A stretch of DNA of 64,000 bases from Lentisalinibacter salinarum (GTDB taxonomy: Bacteria; Pseudomonadota; Gammaproteobacteria; Steroidobacterales; Woeseiaceae), in contig NZ_JAPDRH010000001.1 of assembly GCF_040706555.1 (NCBI RefSeq), forward strand, positions 186,001 through 250,000, read 5' to 3'. Shown one piece after another: positions 43,928 through 52,547 of this stretch; position 1 is the first letter of the stretch, and every line of letters starts with the position of its first letter. Under the pieces are notes generated by a model. It made no database searches and was not told where the DNA came from. It worked only from the letters and a program-made list of their open reading frames with translations. A program made the position numbers and the translations under genes.

Positions 43928-46402
43928 ATGGCCGGTCACGGCACCAGAGGGACAGAGCGATTCCGCATCTCCGCGGATGCCCTCCATGTGCGCTCCGACC
44001 TGCGTGACTGCGATTTCGCCAGCACCGACGACCTGCCCGTCCGCGAGCAGGTGGTGGGCCAGAGCCGAGCTCTCGGCGCCGCCCGCCTCGCCGTCGCCGT
44101 GGACCGCGACGGCTACAACCTCTATGCCCTGGGCGAGCCGGGCAGCGACCGCCACGGTGCCATGCGTCAGCTCCTGGAAGAGGCGGCCGCGCAGCGCGAA
44201 GTACCGAGCGACTGGTGCTACGTGCATGCCTTCGACGACCCGCAGAAGCCGCGGGCACTGGAACTCCCCGCCGGCGAGGGACGCCGGCTGCGCGAGCGGA
44301 TGAAGCAGCTGATCGACGACGTCTGGTCGTCGGTGCCGGCCGCCTTCGAGAGCGACGAGTACCGCCATCTGCGCTCGGAGATCGACGAGGAGTTCGAGGA
44401 GCGCCACCGCCACGCCCTGGAGGAGATGGCGGAGGATGCCGAACGCAACGGCCTGCGGCTGCTGCAGACGCCGGGCGGTTTCGCCTTCGCGCCGGTGCGT
44501 GACGGCAAGGTCATCGACGAGGAGGCCTTCGGCGAGCTGCCCGAGGACGAGCAGGAGGAGATCCGCCGCAAGATCGCCGAGTTCGGCGAGCGGCTGGTCG
44601 CGCACCTGCGCCAGCTGCCGGCCTGGCAGCGGGAGCACAACGAGCGCGTGCGCCAGCTGGACCGCCAGGTGGGCGTCTCCGCCGTAGGGCCTTTCCTCGA
44701 GGAGCTGAAGGAGCGCTACCGGGCGCTGGGGAACGTGAGCGCCTACCTGGAGGGTGTGGAGCAGGACCTGCTCGCACACCTGCCTGCCCTGATCAACCCG
44801 GAACCGTCGCCGCCGTTCATGCCGCAATCCGGCCGGCGTCAGCGCCCGAAGTTCCTGCAGCGCTACGAGGTCAATGTGGTCGTGGATAACGGTGGGCTGG
44901 ATGCCGCGCCGGTGATCTACGAGCAGCACCCCGTGTACCACAACCTGGTGGGCCGCATCGATCACTACGCGGAGTTCGGCTCGCTGGTCACCGACCACCG
45001 GATGATCCGCGGCGGCGCGCTGCAGCGTGCCGGCGGCGGCTTCCTGGTCATGGACGCAGACCGGCTGCTGCGCGAACCTTTCGCCTGGCAGGCGCTGAAA
45101 CGCGCGCTGTCCGGACGCGAAGTCACGATCCAGAGCCTGCAGCAGATGCTGAGCCTGATGACGACCGTGACGATCGAGCCCGAGCCGATCCCGGTGACGG
45201 CGAAGATCGTGCTGGTCGGCGAGCGCTGGCTGTACTATCTGTTGAGCGAGTTCGACCCGGAATTCTCCGAGCTATTCCGCGTGGCGGCAGACTTCTCCGA
45301 CGTGATCGACCGCGACGGCGGGCACAGCGAGGAACTGGCCGCGCTGATCGCCGGGATGGTGCGCCGGGACGGGCTGGCGCCGTTCAGCCGCGACGCCGTC
45401 GCCCGGGTGGTGGAGCACAGCGCCCGGCTGGCCGGCCACGCGGACAAGCTGTCGGCCCGCATCCGTCCGCTCGGCGACCTGCTGGCCGAGGCGTGTCACT
45501 GGGCCCGGGAAGCCGGGCGCCGGCGCGTGGACGAGGAAGACGTCGAGCGGGCGCTGACGGAGTACGAGCATCGTCACGACCGCATACGCGAGCGCCACCG
45601 GGAGGCCATCGCCCGCCGCTCGATCCTGGTGGACGTCACCGGCGAGGCGGTGGCGCAGGTCAACGGGCTGTCGGTGCTGCAGCTGGGCAAATACGCCTTC
45701 GGCCATCCCACCCGCATCACGGCGACCGTGCGCGTGGGCGATGGCAGCCTGCTCGACATCCAGCGCGAGGTGGAGCTCGGCGGGCCCATCCACAGCAAGG
45801 GCGTGCTCATCCTCGGCTCCCTGCTGGGCGCACGCTACTCGCGGGAGGTGCCCCTGTCCCTGTCGGCCAGCCTGGTATTCGAGCAGACCTACGGCGGGGT
45901 GGAGGGCGATAGTGCCTCTGTGGCGGAGTTCTGCAGCCTGGTATCGGCGCTGGCCGAGGTGCCGGTGCGCCAGGGCATCGCGGTCACCGGCTCCGTGAAT
46001 CAGCACGGCCGGGTGCAGGTGGTCGGCGGCATCAACGAAAAGGTCGAGGGTTTCTTCGACGTCTGCAGTGACGCCGGCCTGACCGGCGATCAGGGCGTCA
46101 TCATTCCGGCCGACAACCGCAAGCACCTGATGCTGAGGCGTGACGTGCGCGAGGCCGTGGAGGCCGGGCGCTTCCACGTCTACGCGGTGGCTACAGTGGA
46201 CGAGGCCGTCGAGCTGCTGACCGGCGAGCGCGCGGGCGTCGCCGACCGTGACGGCAAGTACCCGCCCGGGACGGTCAACGGCCGTGCCCAGGCGACGCTG
46301 TCCGGTTTCTCCGAAGGCCGGGCCCGGTTCGTCCAGCGGCAGCTCGACATCGTCGGGAAGGCCGGCATCGGCATTGGCGACGGCGATGGCGACCCCGAGT
46401 GA
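43928..46402 (+). CDS. LonC-like S16 protease with degenerate P-loop
   Basis: An 824-residue Lon-related protease. Residues about 40-330 include VVGQSRALGAARLAVAVDRDGYNLYALGEPG and a long helical insertion. The Walker A position reads GEPGSDRHGAM (69-79) and lacks the Lys-Thr/Ser pair. Residues about 330-560 contain the AAA-type core (GGALQRAGGGFLVMDADRLL). The S16 protease domain carries Ser662 in VEGDSASVAEF and Lys705 in GGINEKVEGFF. LonC of Meiothermus is known to degrade unfolded protein without ATP, which suits this sequence. ATG 43928 follows CAGGAGCCC; frames from 43838 and 43871 are longer but have weaker sites. It overlaps the USP-like gene by 17 bases. Confidence 0.85.
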   Translation: MAGHGTRGTERFRISADALHVRSDLRDCDFASTDDLPVREQVVGQSRALGAARLAVAVDRDGYNLYALGEPGSDRHGAMRQLLEEAAAQREVPSDWCYVHAFDDPQKPRALELPAGEGRRLRERMKQLIDDVWSSVPAAFESDEYRHLRSEIDEEFEERHRHALEEMAEDAERNGLRLLQTPGGFAFAPVRDGKVIDEEAFGELPEDEQEEIRRKIAEFGERLVAHLRQLPAWQREHNERVRQLDRQVGVSAVGPFLEELKERYRALGNVSAYLEGVEQDLLAHLPALINPEPSPPFMPQSGRRQRPKFLQRYEVNVVVDNGGLDAAPVIYEQHPVYHNLVGRIDHYAEFGSLVTDHRMIRGGALQRAGGGFLVMDADRLLREPFAWQALKRALSGREVTIQSLQQMLSLMTTVTIEPEPIPVTAKIVLVGERWLYYLLSEFDPEFSELFRVAADFSDVIDRDGGHSEELAALIAGMVRRDGLAPFSRDAVARVVEHSARLAGHADKLSARIRPLGDLLAEACHWAREAGRRRVDEEDVERALTEYEHRHDRIRERHREAIARRSILVDVTGEAVAQVNGLSVLQLGKYAFGHPTRITATVRVGDGSLLDIQREVELGGPIHSKGVLILGSLLGARYSREVPLSLSASLVFEQTYGGVEGDSASVAEFCSLVSALAEVPVRQGIAVTGSVNQHGRVQVVGGINEKVEGFFDVCSDAGLTGDQGVIIPADNRKHLMLRRDVREAVEAGRFHVYAVATVDEAVELLTGERAGVADRDGKYPPGTVNGRAQATLSGFSEGRARFVQRQLDIVGKAGIGIGDGDGDPE

Positions 46403-47177
46403 CCGAAGACTCAGCATCGCCGTCGCGCTGGATCCGGCCGCGCCGCTGGAGAGTGTGCTCCGGTCTGCGCTGTCCCTGGCCGGGCCCTCCGCCACCCTGA
46501 TCGGTGTCTTCGTGGAGGACACGGAGGCCACGGAACTGCAACGCTCCGGACTCGCCCGGGAGGTGACGACGCTGGGTGAGACCCGGTCGATCGGCGGCGG
46601 GCGCCTGGCCCGGCAGCTGGCCGTGCGTTCGCGCGCCGTGCGGCTGTCCTTCGAGCGCGGCGCGGCCAGCCTCGGCGTGCAGCACTCCTTCGAGGTCCTG
46701 CGCGGCCCGGGTATCGAGGGTCTGCGCCGCCGGCTGGAGCAGCTGGACGCGCTGGTGATCTCGCGGGCATATCGGCGGGCGGGAGTGCGCAGCTGGTACG
46801 GGCTGCCCGTGCACCGACTGGTCGGTAGCGCCGGGCGGATGGTGCTGTTCGTGCAGGAGGAGTGGTCCAGTGGCCGTCGGGTGGTCCTGCTGCCTGCCGA
46901 GGGAGAGCGGGGGGCGGCGACTCGGGCGCTGGCCGGGCGGATCGCGGCCGCGGAGGCGCTGGAGGCCGTCGTGCTGGCCGAGCCGGAGACAGGGGCACCG
47001 GCGCCGGCCGGATTCCGGTTCCGGCCGCTCGCCCGGGCGACGCCCGCGGAGGTGGCGGCCGCGCTCGGCGCCGAGGACGCGCGGGTGCTGATCGTCCCCC
47101 GGGAACACCCGCTGGCCGCGCCGGCCGCATTGGCCGAGCTGCTCCGGCGCACGGATGCCTCGGTCCTGCTCGCCTGA
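46386..47177 (+). CDS. Universal-stress-protein-like protein
   Basis: A 263-residue protein with two UspA-like halves. The first begins RRLSIAVALDPAAPLESVLRSALSLAG and continues LIGVFVEDTEATELQRSGLAREV, a wording typical of stress proteins in proteobacterial Usp families. The second has RRVVLLPAEGE and DARVLIVPREHP. The ATP-binding G-2x-G-9x-G(S/T) motif is not clear. It starts inside the end of the LonC-like gene (17-base overlap), so the two proteins are coexpressed. The function is probably stress-related but unassigned. Confidence 0.65.
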   Translation: MATPSDRRLSIAVALDPAAPLESVLRSALSLAGPSATLIGVFVEDTEATELQRSGLAREVTTLGETRSIGGGRLARQLAVRSRAVRLSFERGAASLGVQHSFEVLRGPGIEGLRRRLEQLDALVISRAYRRAGVRSWYGLPVHRLVGSAGRMVLFVQEEWSSGRRVVLLPAEGERGAATRALAGRIAAAEALEAVVLAEPETGAPAPAGFRFRPLARATPAEVAAALGAEDARVLIVPREHPLAAPAALAELLRRTDASVLLA

Positions 47178-47195
47178 GTTCGGTAAACCCCGGTG

Positions 47196-47223
47196 TTGAA
47201 AGGGCCGGCTGCGGGCGTAGATT
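47196..47223 (+). promoter_or_regulatory. Candidate promoter of the PCMT-esterase fusion gene
   Basis: TTGAAA (47196-47201) and TAGATT (47218-47223) are 16 bp apart, about 50 bases before the ATG at 47273. A GGAGGAG ribosome site sits at about 47261-47267. Confidence 0.4.
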
Positions 47224-47272
47224 GGGAGGGAGACGGACGGAGACCGGCCGCTGGCGGCCGGGAGGAGAGCGT

Positions 47273-49279
47273 ATGGATACCGCCGCTCACGCCCGCGCGG
47301 ACGAGCTGCGCGAGGAAAGGGACCGGATGGTCACGCGCCAGATCGAGGGCCGGGGCGTACGGTCCGTTGCAGTGCTGGAGTCGATGCGACGGGTACCCCG
47401 GGAGGCGTTCCTGCCCGAGCATCTGAGGGAGTTCGCCTACGACGATAATCCGCTGCCGATCGGGGAGGGCCAGACCATCTCCCAGCCCTACATCGTGGCG
47501 ATGATGATCGAGGCGCTCGCCCTGGAAGGCGGCGAGAAGGTGCTGGAGATCGGCGCCGGCTCGGGCTACGCTGCCGCGGTCCTCGGCGAGATCGCCGGCG
47601 AGGTGTACACCATCGAGCGCGTGGGAGCGCTGGCCGATCGCGCCCGCGAGGCCCTCGCTTACCTCGGCTACGACAATGTCCACGTGCTCCATGCCGACGG
47701 CACACTCGGCTGGGCCGATGCCGCGCCCTTCGATGCCATTGTGGTGGCCGCCGCCGGGCCGGGGGTGCCCGACTCGCTGAAGAGCCAGCTGAAGGTGGGC
47801 GGCCGCCTGGTGATCCCGGTCGGGCCGCGGCCTTATGCGCAGGAGCTGGTCCGGGTTACCCGCGTCTCGGAGTCCGACTTCGCCACCGAAGACCTGGCCG
47901 ATGTGCGCTTCGTGCCGCTGGTGGGTGAGCAGGGCTGGGACGCCGGCGGCGGCGAGTCCGCAGCGCAGACCGGCCGCCGGCCGGCCACGCTGGAGGCCAG
48001 CATCGCGCAGCGGGCGGAGCCCTTCGACGACATCGACGGCGCCGGCCTCGACGGCCTCATGGCCCGCATCGGCGATGCGCGCATCGTCTTGCTCGGCGAG
48101 GCGAGCCACGGAACGTCCGAGTTCTACCGGATGCGCGCGCGCATCACGCGGGAGCTGATCGAGCGCAAGGGTTTCGACTTCATGGCCATCGAGGGCGACT
48201 GGCCGGACGCCGCCCGGGTAGACCACTACATCCGCCACCTGGAATATCCGCCGTCGGAGTGGACCGCCTTCGCCCGCTTCCCCACCTGGATGTGGCGCAA
48301 CGAGGAGGTGCGCGAACTGGTGGAGTGGCTGCGCCGGCATAACGGCGGCCTGCCCGGGCCGGAGCGCTTCGCCTTCTACGGGCTGGACCTCTACAGCCTC
48401 TACACCTCCATCCGGGCCGTGCTGCGCTATCTCGACGACGTCGATCCGGATACCGCCGCGCTGGCCCGCCGCCGCTACGGTTGCCTGACCCCCTGGCAGA
48501 CCGATCCGGCCACCTACGGCCATGCCGCGCTCACCGGTTCCTACCGCAGCTGCGAGGAGGACGTCGTGCGCATGCTCACCGATCTGCTGGAGCGGCGCGA
48601 GGAGTACGTGGCCGCCGACGGAGAGCGCTTCCTGGACGCGATGCAGAACGCCCGGCTGGTGGCCAACGCCGAGCGCTATTACCGCAGCATGTACTACGGC
48701 TCCCGCAGTTCCTGGAACCTGCGCGACACCCATATGTTCGACACCCTGTCGCTGCTGCTCGAGCACCATGGTCCCGAAGCGAAGGCCGTGGTCTGGGCGC
48801 ACAACTCTCACATCGGCGACGCCGATGCCACCGAGATGTCCGCCCGCGGCGAGACCAATATCGGCCGCCTCTGCCGTGAGGCCTTCGGCGAGGGTGTCTA
48901 CACCATTGGCTTCGGCACCCACGGCGGCACCGTCGCAGCCGCGTCCGACTGGGACGGGCCAATGGAGGTGAAGATCGTGCGGCCGTCGCTGGCCGACAGC
49001 TACGAGCGCCTGATGCACGACACCGGCGTCGGCCACTTCCTGCTGGATCTCTCCGACGACGGGGAAACCGAGTTGCGCGAGGCGCTGTCGCGGCCGCGCC
49101 TGGAGCGGGCGATCGGTGTGATCTATCGTCCCGAAACGGAACGCATGAGCCACTATTTCGAAGCGGTGCTGCCGCGGCAGTTCGACGAGTACGTCTGGTT
49201 CGACAGCAGCCGCGCCGTCACGCCGCTCGCCACCGACGAGCTGGAGGACATGCCGGATACCTATCCGTTCGGACTGTAG
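47273..49279 (+). CDS. Fusion: protein-L-isoaspartate O-methyltransferase + erythromycin-esterase-like domain
   Basis: A 668-residue two-domain protein. Residues 1-215 are a complete PCMT (RMVTRQIEGRGVRSVAVLE, the SAM loop VLEIGAGSGYAA at 90-101, IVVAAAGPGVPDSL, GGRLVIPVG), which methylates isoaspartyl damage in proteins. After a linker, residues about 245-660 are an Ere-like hydrolase with LLGEASHGTSEFYRMR (Glu276, His279), AIEGDWPDA and VWAHNSHIGDA (His510, His513), so the active-site residues are intact. ATG 47273 has GGAGGAG. It lies between the USP-like gene and the cbpA gene. Macrolide resistance is a possible but unproven activity; a damage-repair role fits the context better. Confidence 0.88.
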   Translation: MDTAAHARADELREERDRMVTRQIEGRGVRSVAVLESMRRVPREAFLPEHLREFAYDDNPLPIGEGQTISQPYIVAMMIEALALEGGEKVLEIGAGSGYAAAVLGEIAGEVYTIERVGALADRAREALAYLGYDNVHVLHADGTLGWADAAPFDAIVVAAAGPGVPDSLKSQLKVGGRLVIPVGPRPYAQELVRVTRVSESDFATEDLADVRFVPLVGEQGWDAGGGESAAQTGRRPATLEASIAQRAEPFDDIDGAGLDGLMARIGDARIVLLGEASHGTSEFYRMRARITRELIERKGFDFMAIEGDWPDAARVDHYIRHLEYPPSEWTAFARFPTWMWRNEEVRELVEWLRRHNGGLPGPERFAFYGLDLYSLYTSIRAVLRYLDDVDPDTAALARRRYGCLTPWQTDPATYGHAALTGSYRSCEEDVVRMLTDLLERREEYVAADGERFLDAMQNARLVANAERYYRSMYYGSRSSWNLRDTHMFDTLSLLLEHHGPEAKAVVWAHNSHIGDADATEMSARGETNIGRLCREAFGEGVYTIGFGTHGGTVAAASDWDGPMEVKIVRPSLADSYERLMHDTGVGHFLLDLSDDGETELREALSRPRLERAIGVIYRPETERMSHYFEAVLPRQFDEYVWFDSSRAVTPLATDELEDMPDTYPFGL

Positions 49280-49314
49280 CCTCCGCAGGGCGTCAGCAGG
49301 ACTCCCGGCCGACG

Positions 49315-49343
49315 CTTGAAAAACGGCTTCCCGGCCACGATCT
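49315..49343 (+). promoter_or_regulatory. Candidate sigma-32 (heat-shock) promoter of cbpA
   Basis: CTTGAAA (49315-49321) matches the sigma-32 -35 element exactly. After 14 bases CACGATCT (49336-49343) matches 5 of the 7 fixed positions of CCCCATNT. The ATG of cbpA is at 49385, leaving a leader of about 35 bases. Confidence 0.5.
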
Positions 49344-49384
49344 ATATGCTGACGGGCGGGAGTCTCGCGTATCGAGCAGGGCGT

Positions 49385-50368
49385 ATGAAGTACAAGGACT
49401 ATTACAAGATCATGGGTGTGGACCGGGATGCCACCCAGGACGAGATCAAGCGCGCCTACCGCAAACTCGCCCGCAAGTATCACCCGGACGTCAGCAAGGA
49501 GGCGGATGCCGAGGCCCGCTTCAAGGAAGTCGGCGAAGCTTACGAAGTGCTGAAGGACCCGGAGAAGCGCGCCGCCTACGACCAGCTCGGCGCCGACTGG
49601 AAGGCGGGGCAGGACTTCCGTCCGCCGCCCGACTGGGACGCCGGTTTCGAGTTCTCCGGCGGTGATTTCACGGGCGGCGACGCCTCGGCGTTCAGCGACT
49701 TCTTCGAGTCGCTGTTCGGCGGCCGCGGCATGGGCGGCGGCATGGGCAACTTCCGCCAGGCCCGCGGCGGCGGTTTCAGCGCCCGGGGCGAAGACCATTA
49801 CGCGAAGATCCTGATCGACCCGGAGGACGCCTTCGAGGGCGTCACCCGATCGATCAGCCTCACTGCACCGTCGGTGGACCGTGAGGGGCACGTGCGCACC
49901 CGGCAGCGCACGCTGAACGTGCGTATACCGAAGGGCGTGCGACCGGGCCAGCACATCCGCCTGGCCGGCCAGGGCACGCCGGGCATGGGCGGCGGCAGCG
50001 CGGGCGACCTCTACCTGGAAGTGGAGTTCCGGCCCCACCCCCTGTACCGGGTGGACGGTGCCGACCTGCACCTGGACCTGCCGCTCGCTCCCTGGGAGGC
50101 CGCCCTGGGCGCGAAGGTGGAAGTGCCGACGCCGAAGGGCACGGTGGATCTGACCATCCCGCCCAACACGTCGGCGGGACGCAAGCTGCGCCTGAAAGGT
50201 CGCGGGCTGCCCGGCAAGAACCCGGGCGACCTCTACGCGACGGTGCGCATCGAGACGCCGCCGGCCGACACGGAGGACGAGAAGGCCGCCTACCGCCGCT
50301 TCGCGGACCAGTTCGAATTCGATCCGCGCGGCCGCATGGTCAGGCGCGGCACGGAGGCGGGCCGCTGA
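49385..50368 (+). CDS. cbpA: DnaJ-class co-chaperone CbpA
   Basis: A 327-residue J-domain protein. Residues 1-70 are the J domain with YRKLARKYHPDVSKE (HPD present). A Gly/Phe-rich segment follows (FSDFFESLFGGRGMGGGMG), then two C-terminal substrate-binding beta domains (RIPKGVRPGQHIRLAGQG, LEVEFRPHPLYRVDGADLHL, LRLKGRGLPGKNPGDLYATV). The DnaJ zinc finger is absent, which makes it CbpA rather than DnaJ. ATG 49385 (MKYKDYYKIMGV) is the standard family start. The cbpM gene follows after 18 bases, as in E. coli. Confidence 0.93.
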   Translation: MKYKDYYKIMGVDRDATQDEIKRAYRKLARKYHPDVSKEADAEARFKEVGEAYEVLKDPEKRAAYDQLGADWKAGQDFRPPPDWDAGFEFSGGDFTGGDASAFSDFFESLFGGRGMGGGMGNFRQARGGGFSARGEDHYAKILIDPEDAFEGVTRSISLTAPSVDREGHVRTRQRTLNVRIPKGVRPGQHIRLAGQGTPGMGGGSAGDLYLEVEFRPHPLYRVDGADLHLDLPLAPWEAALGAKVEVPTPKGTVDLTIPPNTSAGRKLRLKGRGLPGKNPGDLYATVRIETPPADTEDEKAAYRRFADQFEFDPRGRMVRRGTEAGR

Positions 50369-50386
50369 CCCGCCCGGGACGGAGTC

Positions 50387-50719
50387 ATGAGCGAACGTCA
50401 CAGCAGGGACACGGGCACGGAGATCACCGGCTTCATCCTGGAGGAGACGACGACGCTGGGGCTGCGGGAACTCAGCAGCGCCTGTGCCGTGCAGGCCGAA
50501 GACATCATCGAGCTGGTGGAGGAGGGCGTGATCGAGCCGGTCAGCTATCGCCGCCGGAAGTGGCAGTTCACGGGCGCCAGCCTGACCCGTGCCCGCCGGG
50601 CCGTAGCGCTGCAGCGCGATCTCGGCCTGAATATCGAGGGCGCCGCGCTGGCGCTCGATCTCATCGACGAGCTGGACCGCCTGCGCTCGCGACTGCGCGC
50701 CGTCGATCCCGGTTACTGA
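50387..50719 (+). CDS. cbpM: Chaperone modulator CbpM
   Basis: A 110-residue MerR-like helical protein that binds the J domain of CbpA and blocks its stimulation of DnaK. Typical segments are LSSACAVQAEDIIELVEEGVIEP, FTGASLTRARRAVALQRDLGLNIEGAALALDLIDELDRLRSRL. GGAGTC lies before the ATG. Its position directly after cbpA supports the assignment. Confidence 0.9.
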   Translation: MSERHSRDTGTEITGFILEETTTLGLRELSSACAVQAEDIIELVEEGVIEPVSYRRRKWQFTGASLTRARRAVALQRDLGLNIEGAALALDLIDELDRLRSRLRAVDPGY

Positions 50720-50810
50720 GTCCACCCCCGCACGTTAGGTAGTTGCCGGCATGGGGCCGGCCGGTGTCCTGCGTTACGGTCATCCCGTGGTCCTTTGCAA
50801 GGAGAGTGTC

Positions 50811-51866
50811 ATGAGGCGCGCGTGCGTGCTGCTGCTCTGCTGCCTGGCCGTGGTTTCTGTCCGGGCAGCGGATATCGAAGAAGGGAAGCGAATTTTCGGA
50901 TCGGTCTGCGCATCCTGCCACGGCCCGCAGGGAAAGCCGGATCCGGACAGCCCGGTAGTGCAGGCCCTGGACCCCGAGCCGGCGGATCTGTCGGACCCGC
51001 TGTTCAACAGCCGGGAGCCGCGCGGGGACTGGGTCATGGTGGTCGAGCACGGTGGCCATGCAATGGGCCTGTCCGAGCAGATGCCCGCCCAGGGCGAGAA
51101 CCTCACCGACGGCGAGATCGAGGCCGTGGTCGCTTACGTGAAGACGCTGGCGGACACCAGCGAATATCCGCCGGGCGAGATGAACCTGTTCCTGCCGGTG
51201 CGCACCAAGAAGGCCTTCCCGGAGGATGAATGGGTGTGGAAGTCCCGTCTGGAGAACCGGGACGGGGAGGACGTCTTCCGCAACGTGATCGAGTTCGAGA
51301 AGCGGGTCGGCAAGGCGGGCCAGACGATAATCGAGATCATCCATGCCGACGACGGCGTCGACTCCGAGTTCGAGGAGGTGGAGGTCGGCTACAAGCACGC
51401 CTTCGCCTGGAGTCTGGAGAACCGCTCGCTGTGGTCGGCGGCCTTCGTCGTGGCCGTGCCGCTGCGGAGCGAAGGCGAGGTGGAACTCGCACCGTACCTG
51501 GCCTACGCAAAGCAGTTGAACGACGCGGCCATCTTCCAGGGCAGCGCCCGCGTGAAGCTGCCGGTGGACGACTTCGATCAGGGCGAGCTCGAGCTGGCCG
51601 GCATCGTGCACTACACCTGGAGCCCGTGGCCCCGCCGCGTGTTCCCGGCGCTGGAGCTCACGGCCACCGCGCCGTTCGACCGTAACGGGGAGGACGCCGT
51701 GCAGTTCACGGCGCTGCCGCAGGTGCGCATCGGCCTCACGCGGGGCGGCCACGTGGCCCTGAACCTGGGCGTGGAGTTACCCCTGAGCGATCAGGCGTAC
51801 GACACTCGTTATCACCTGACCCTGCTGTGGGACTTCGCCGACGGCGGGTTCTTCAAGGGCTGGTAG
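50811..51866 (+). CDS. Mono-heme c-type cytochrome fused to a barrel-like C-terminal domain
   Basis: A 351-residue exported protein. The signal peptide (VLLLCCLAVVSVRA) is followed by a class I cytochrome c domain (about 22-115) with one heme site CASCH (33-37) and Met candidates in HAMGLSEQMPAQG. The remaining 235 residues have no heme motif. They alternate polar and hydrophobic residues in strands (SLWSAAFVVAVPLRSEG, ALELTATAPFDRNG, LPQVRIGLTRGGHVALNLGV) and end YHLTLLWDFADGGFFKGW, like an outer-membrane barrel with a terminal aromatic. ATG 50811 follows AAGGAGAG. Convergent with a small outer-membrane protein gene (6-bp gap). Confidence 0.72.
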   Translation: MRRACVLLLCCLAVVSVRAADIEEGKRIFGSVCASCHGPQGKPDPDSPVVQALDPEPADLSDPLFNSREPRGDWVMVVEHGGHAMGLSEQMPAQGENLTDGEIEAVVAYVKTLADTSEYPPGEMNLFLPVRTKKAFPEDEWVWKSRLENRDGEDVFRNVIEFEKRVGKAGQTIIEIIHADDGVDSEFEEVEVGYKHAFAWSLENRSLWSAAFVVAVPLRSEGEVELAPYLAYAKQLNDAAIFQGSARVKLPVDDFDQGELELAGIVHYTWSPWPRRVFPALELTATAPFDRNGEDAVQFTALPQVRIGLTRGGHVALNLGVELPLSDQAYDTRYHLTLLWDFADGGFFKGW

Positions 51867-51872
51867 CGCCGC

Positions 51873-52547
51873 TCAGAACTTCAGCGTCAGACCGGCCGTC
51901 GCCTGCCACTGGGTGACGGTGCTGCCGTCGGCCTCCAGCAGGCAGACGTTGTCGCTGCCTCCGGCGACGCAGAACAGGTTCGAGTCGCTGTCTACGAAGC
52001 TGGTGAAGGCGCGGGCTTCCAGCCGGAAGGCCAAGCGTTCGCCGGCTGCGATGCGCAGGCCTGCGCCGAGGGAGGCAGAGAAGAAGGTCTCGTCGTCGAG
52101 GTCGGCGTCTTCCGCGTCGGCCGGGGCGAAGCGCGAGATGCCCAGCGTCATGACGACGTAGGGCCTGACGTTGCCCCCCTGCACGATGTAGGTGCCGCCG
52201 CCGTGGAAATAGTCGACGTCCACGTCGACCACGGGCGTGCCGGCGAACAGGTCTCCGGTCGTGAACTCGCTGCTCTGGCGCGAGTAGTAGACCTCCCACT
52301 GGGTGTTGGCCTCGGCGCGAAAGTTCGCCGTCAGCGCGAAGCCGCCGCCGTCCTCGATGTCCAGGTCCCCGCCGTCCGCGCGGTCGAAGCTGCCGCCGTA
52401 GCGCCAGGCGGCCGAGGCGGTGAGTTCGATGTCGCCGGGTTGCTCGTCGGCGGCCGCGGGCGCCGGGCTAAACGAGGCGATGACCAGCAGGGCGAGCAGG
52501 GTCGTGGTGGCTGCGCGGTGGGGCGTGATGGTGGGTCTCTCGTGCAT
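51873..52547 (-). CDS. Outer-membrane beta-barrel protein
   Basis: A 224-residue exported protein. The signal peptide is TTTLLALLVIASFSPAPAAA. The mature part is rich in amphipathic strands with Gly-rich turns (FALTANFRAEANTQWEVYYS, YFHGGGTYIVQGGNVRPYVVMTL, SLGAGLRIAAGERLAFRLEA) and a Cys pair in NLFCVAGGSDNVCL. It ends LTLKF with a C-terminal Phe as BAM recognises. It resembles small eight-stranded OmpW/OmpA-like barrels. ATG 52547 is the only good start. Function unknown. Confidence 0.75.
   Translation of the reverse strand: MHERPTITPHRAATTTLLALLVIASFSPAPAAADEQPGDIELTASAAWRYGGSFDRADGGDLDIEDGGGFALTANFRAEANTQWEVYYSRQSSEFTTGDLFAGTPVVDVDVDYFHGGGTYIVQGGNVRPYVVMTLGISRFAPADAEDADLDDETFFSASLGAGLRIAAGERLAFRLEARAFTSFVDSDSNLFCVAGGSDNVCLLEADGSTVTQWQATAGLTLKF

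Noticed and set aside
47273..49279. Macrolide resistance gene
   Set aside because: The Ere-like domain is fused to PCMT and placed among protein-repair genes; resistance cannot be claimed from family membership.
45272..50725. Uninterrupted minus-strand frame of 1817 codons
   Set aside because: It runs antisense to five well-supported genes, has Arg/His/Gly/Gln-rich composition and no domain. It is a by-product of high GC and codon bias.
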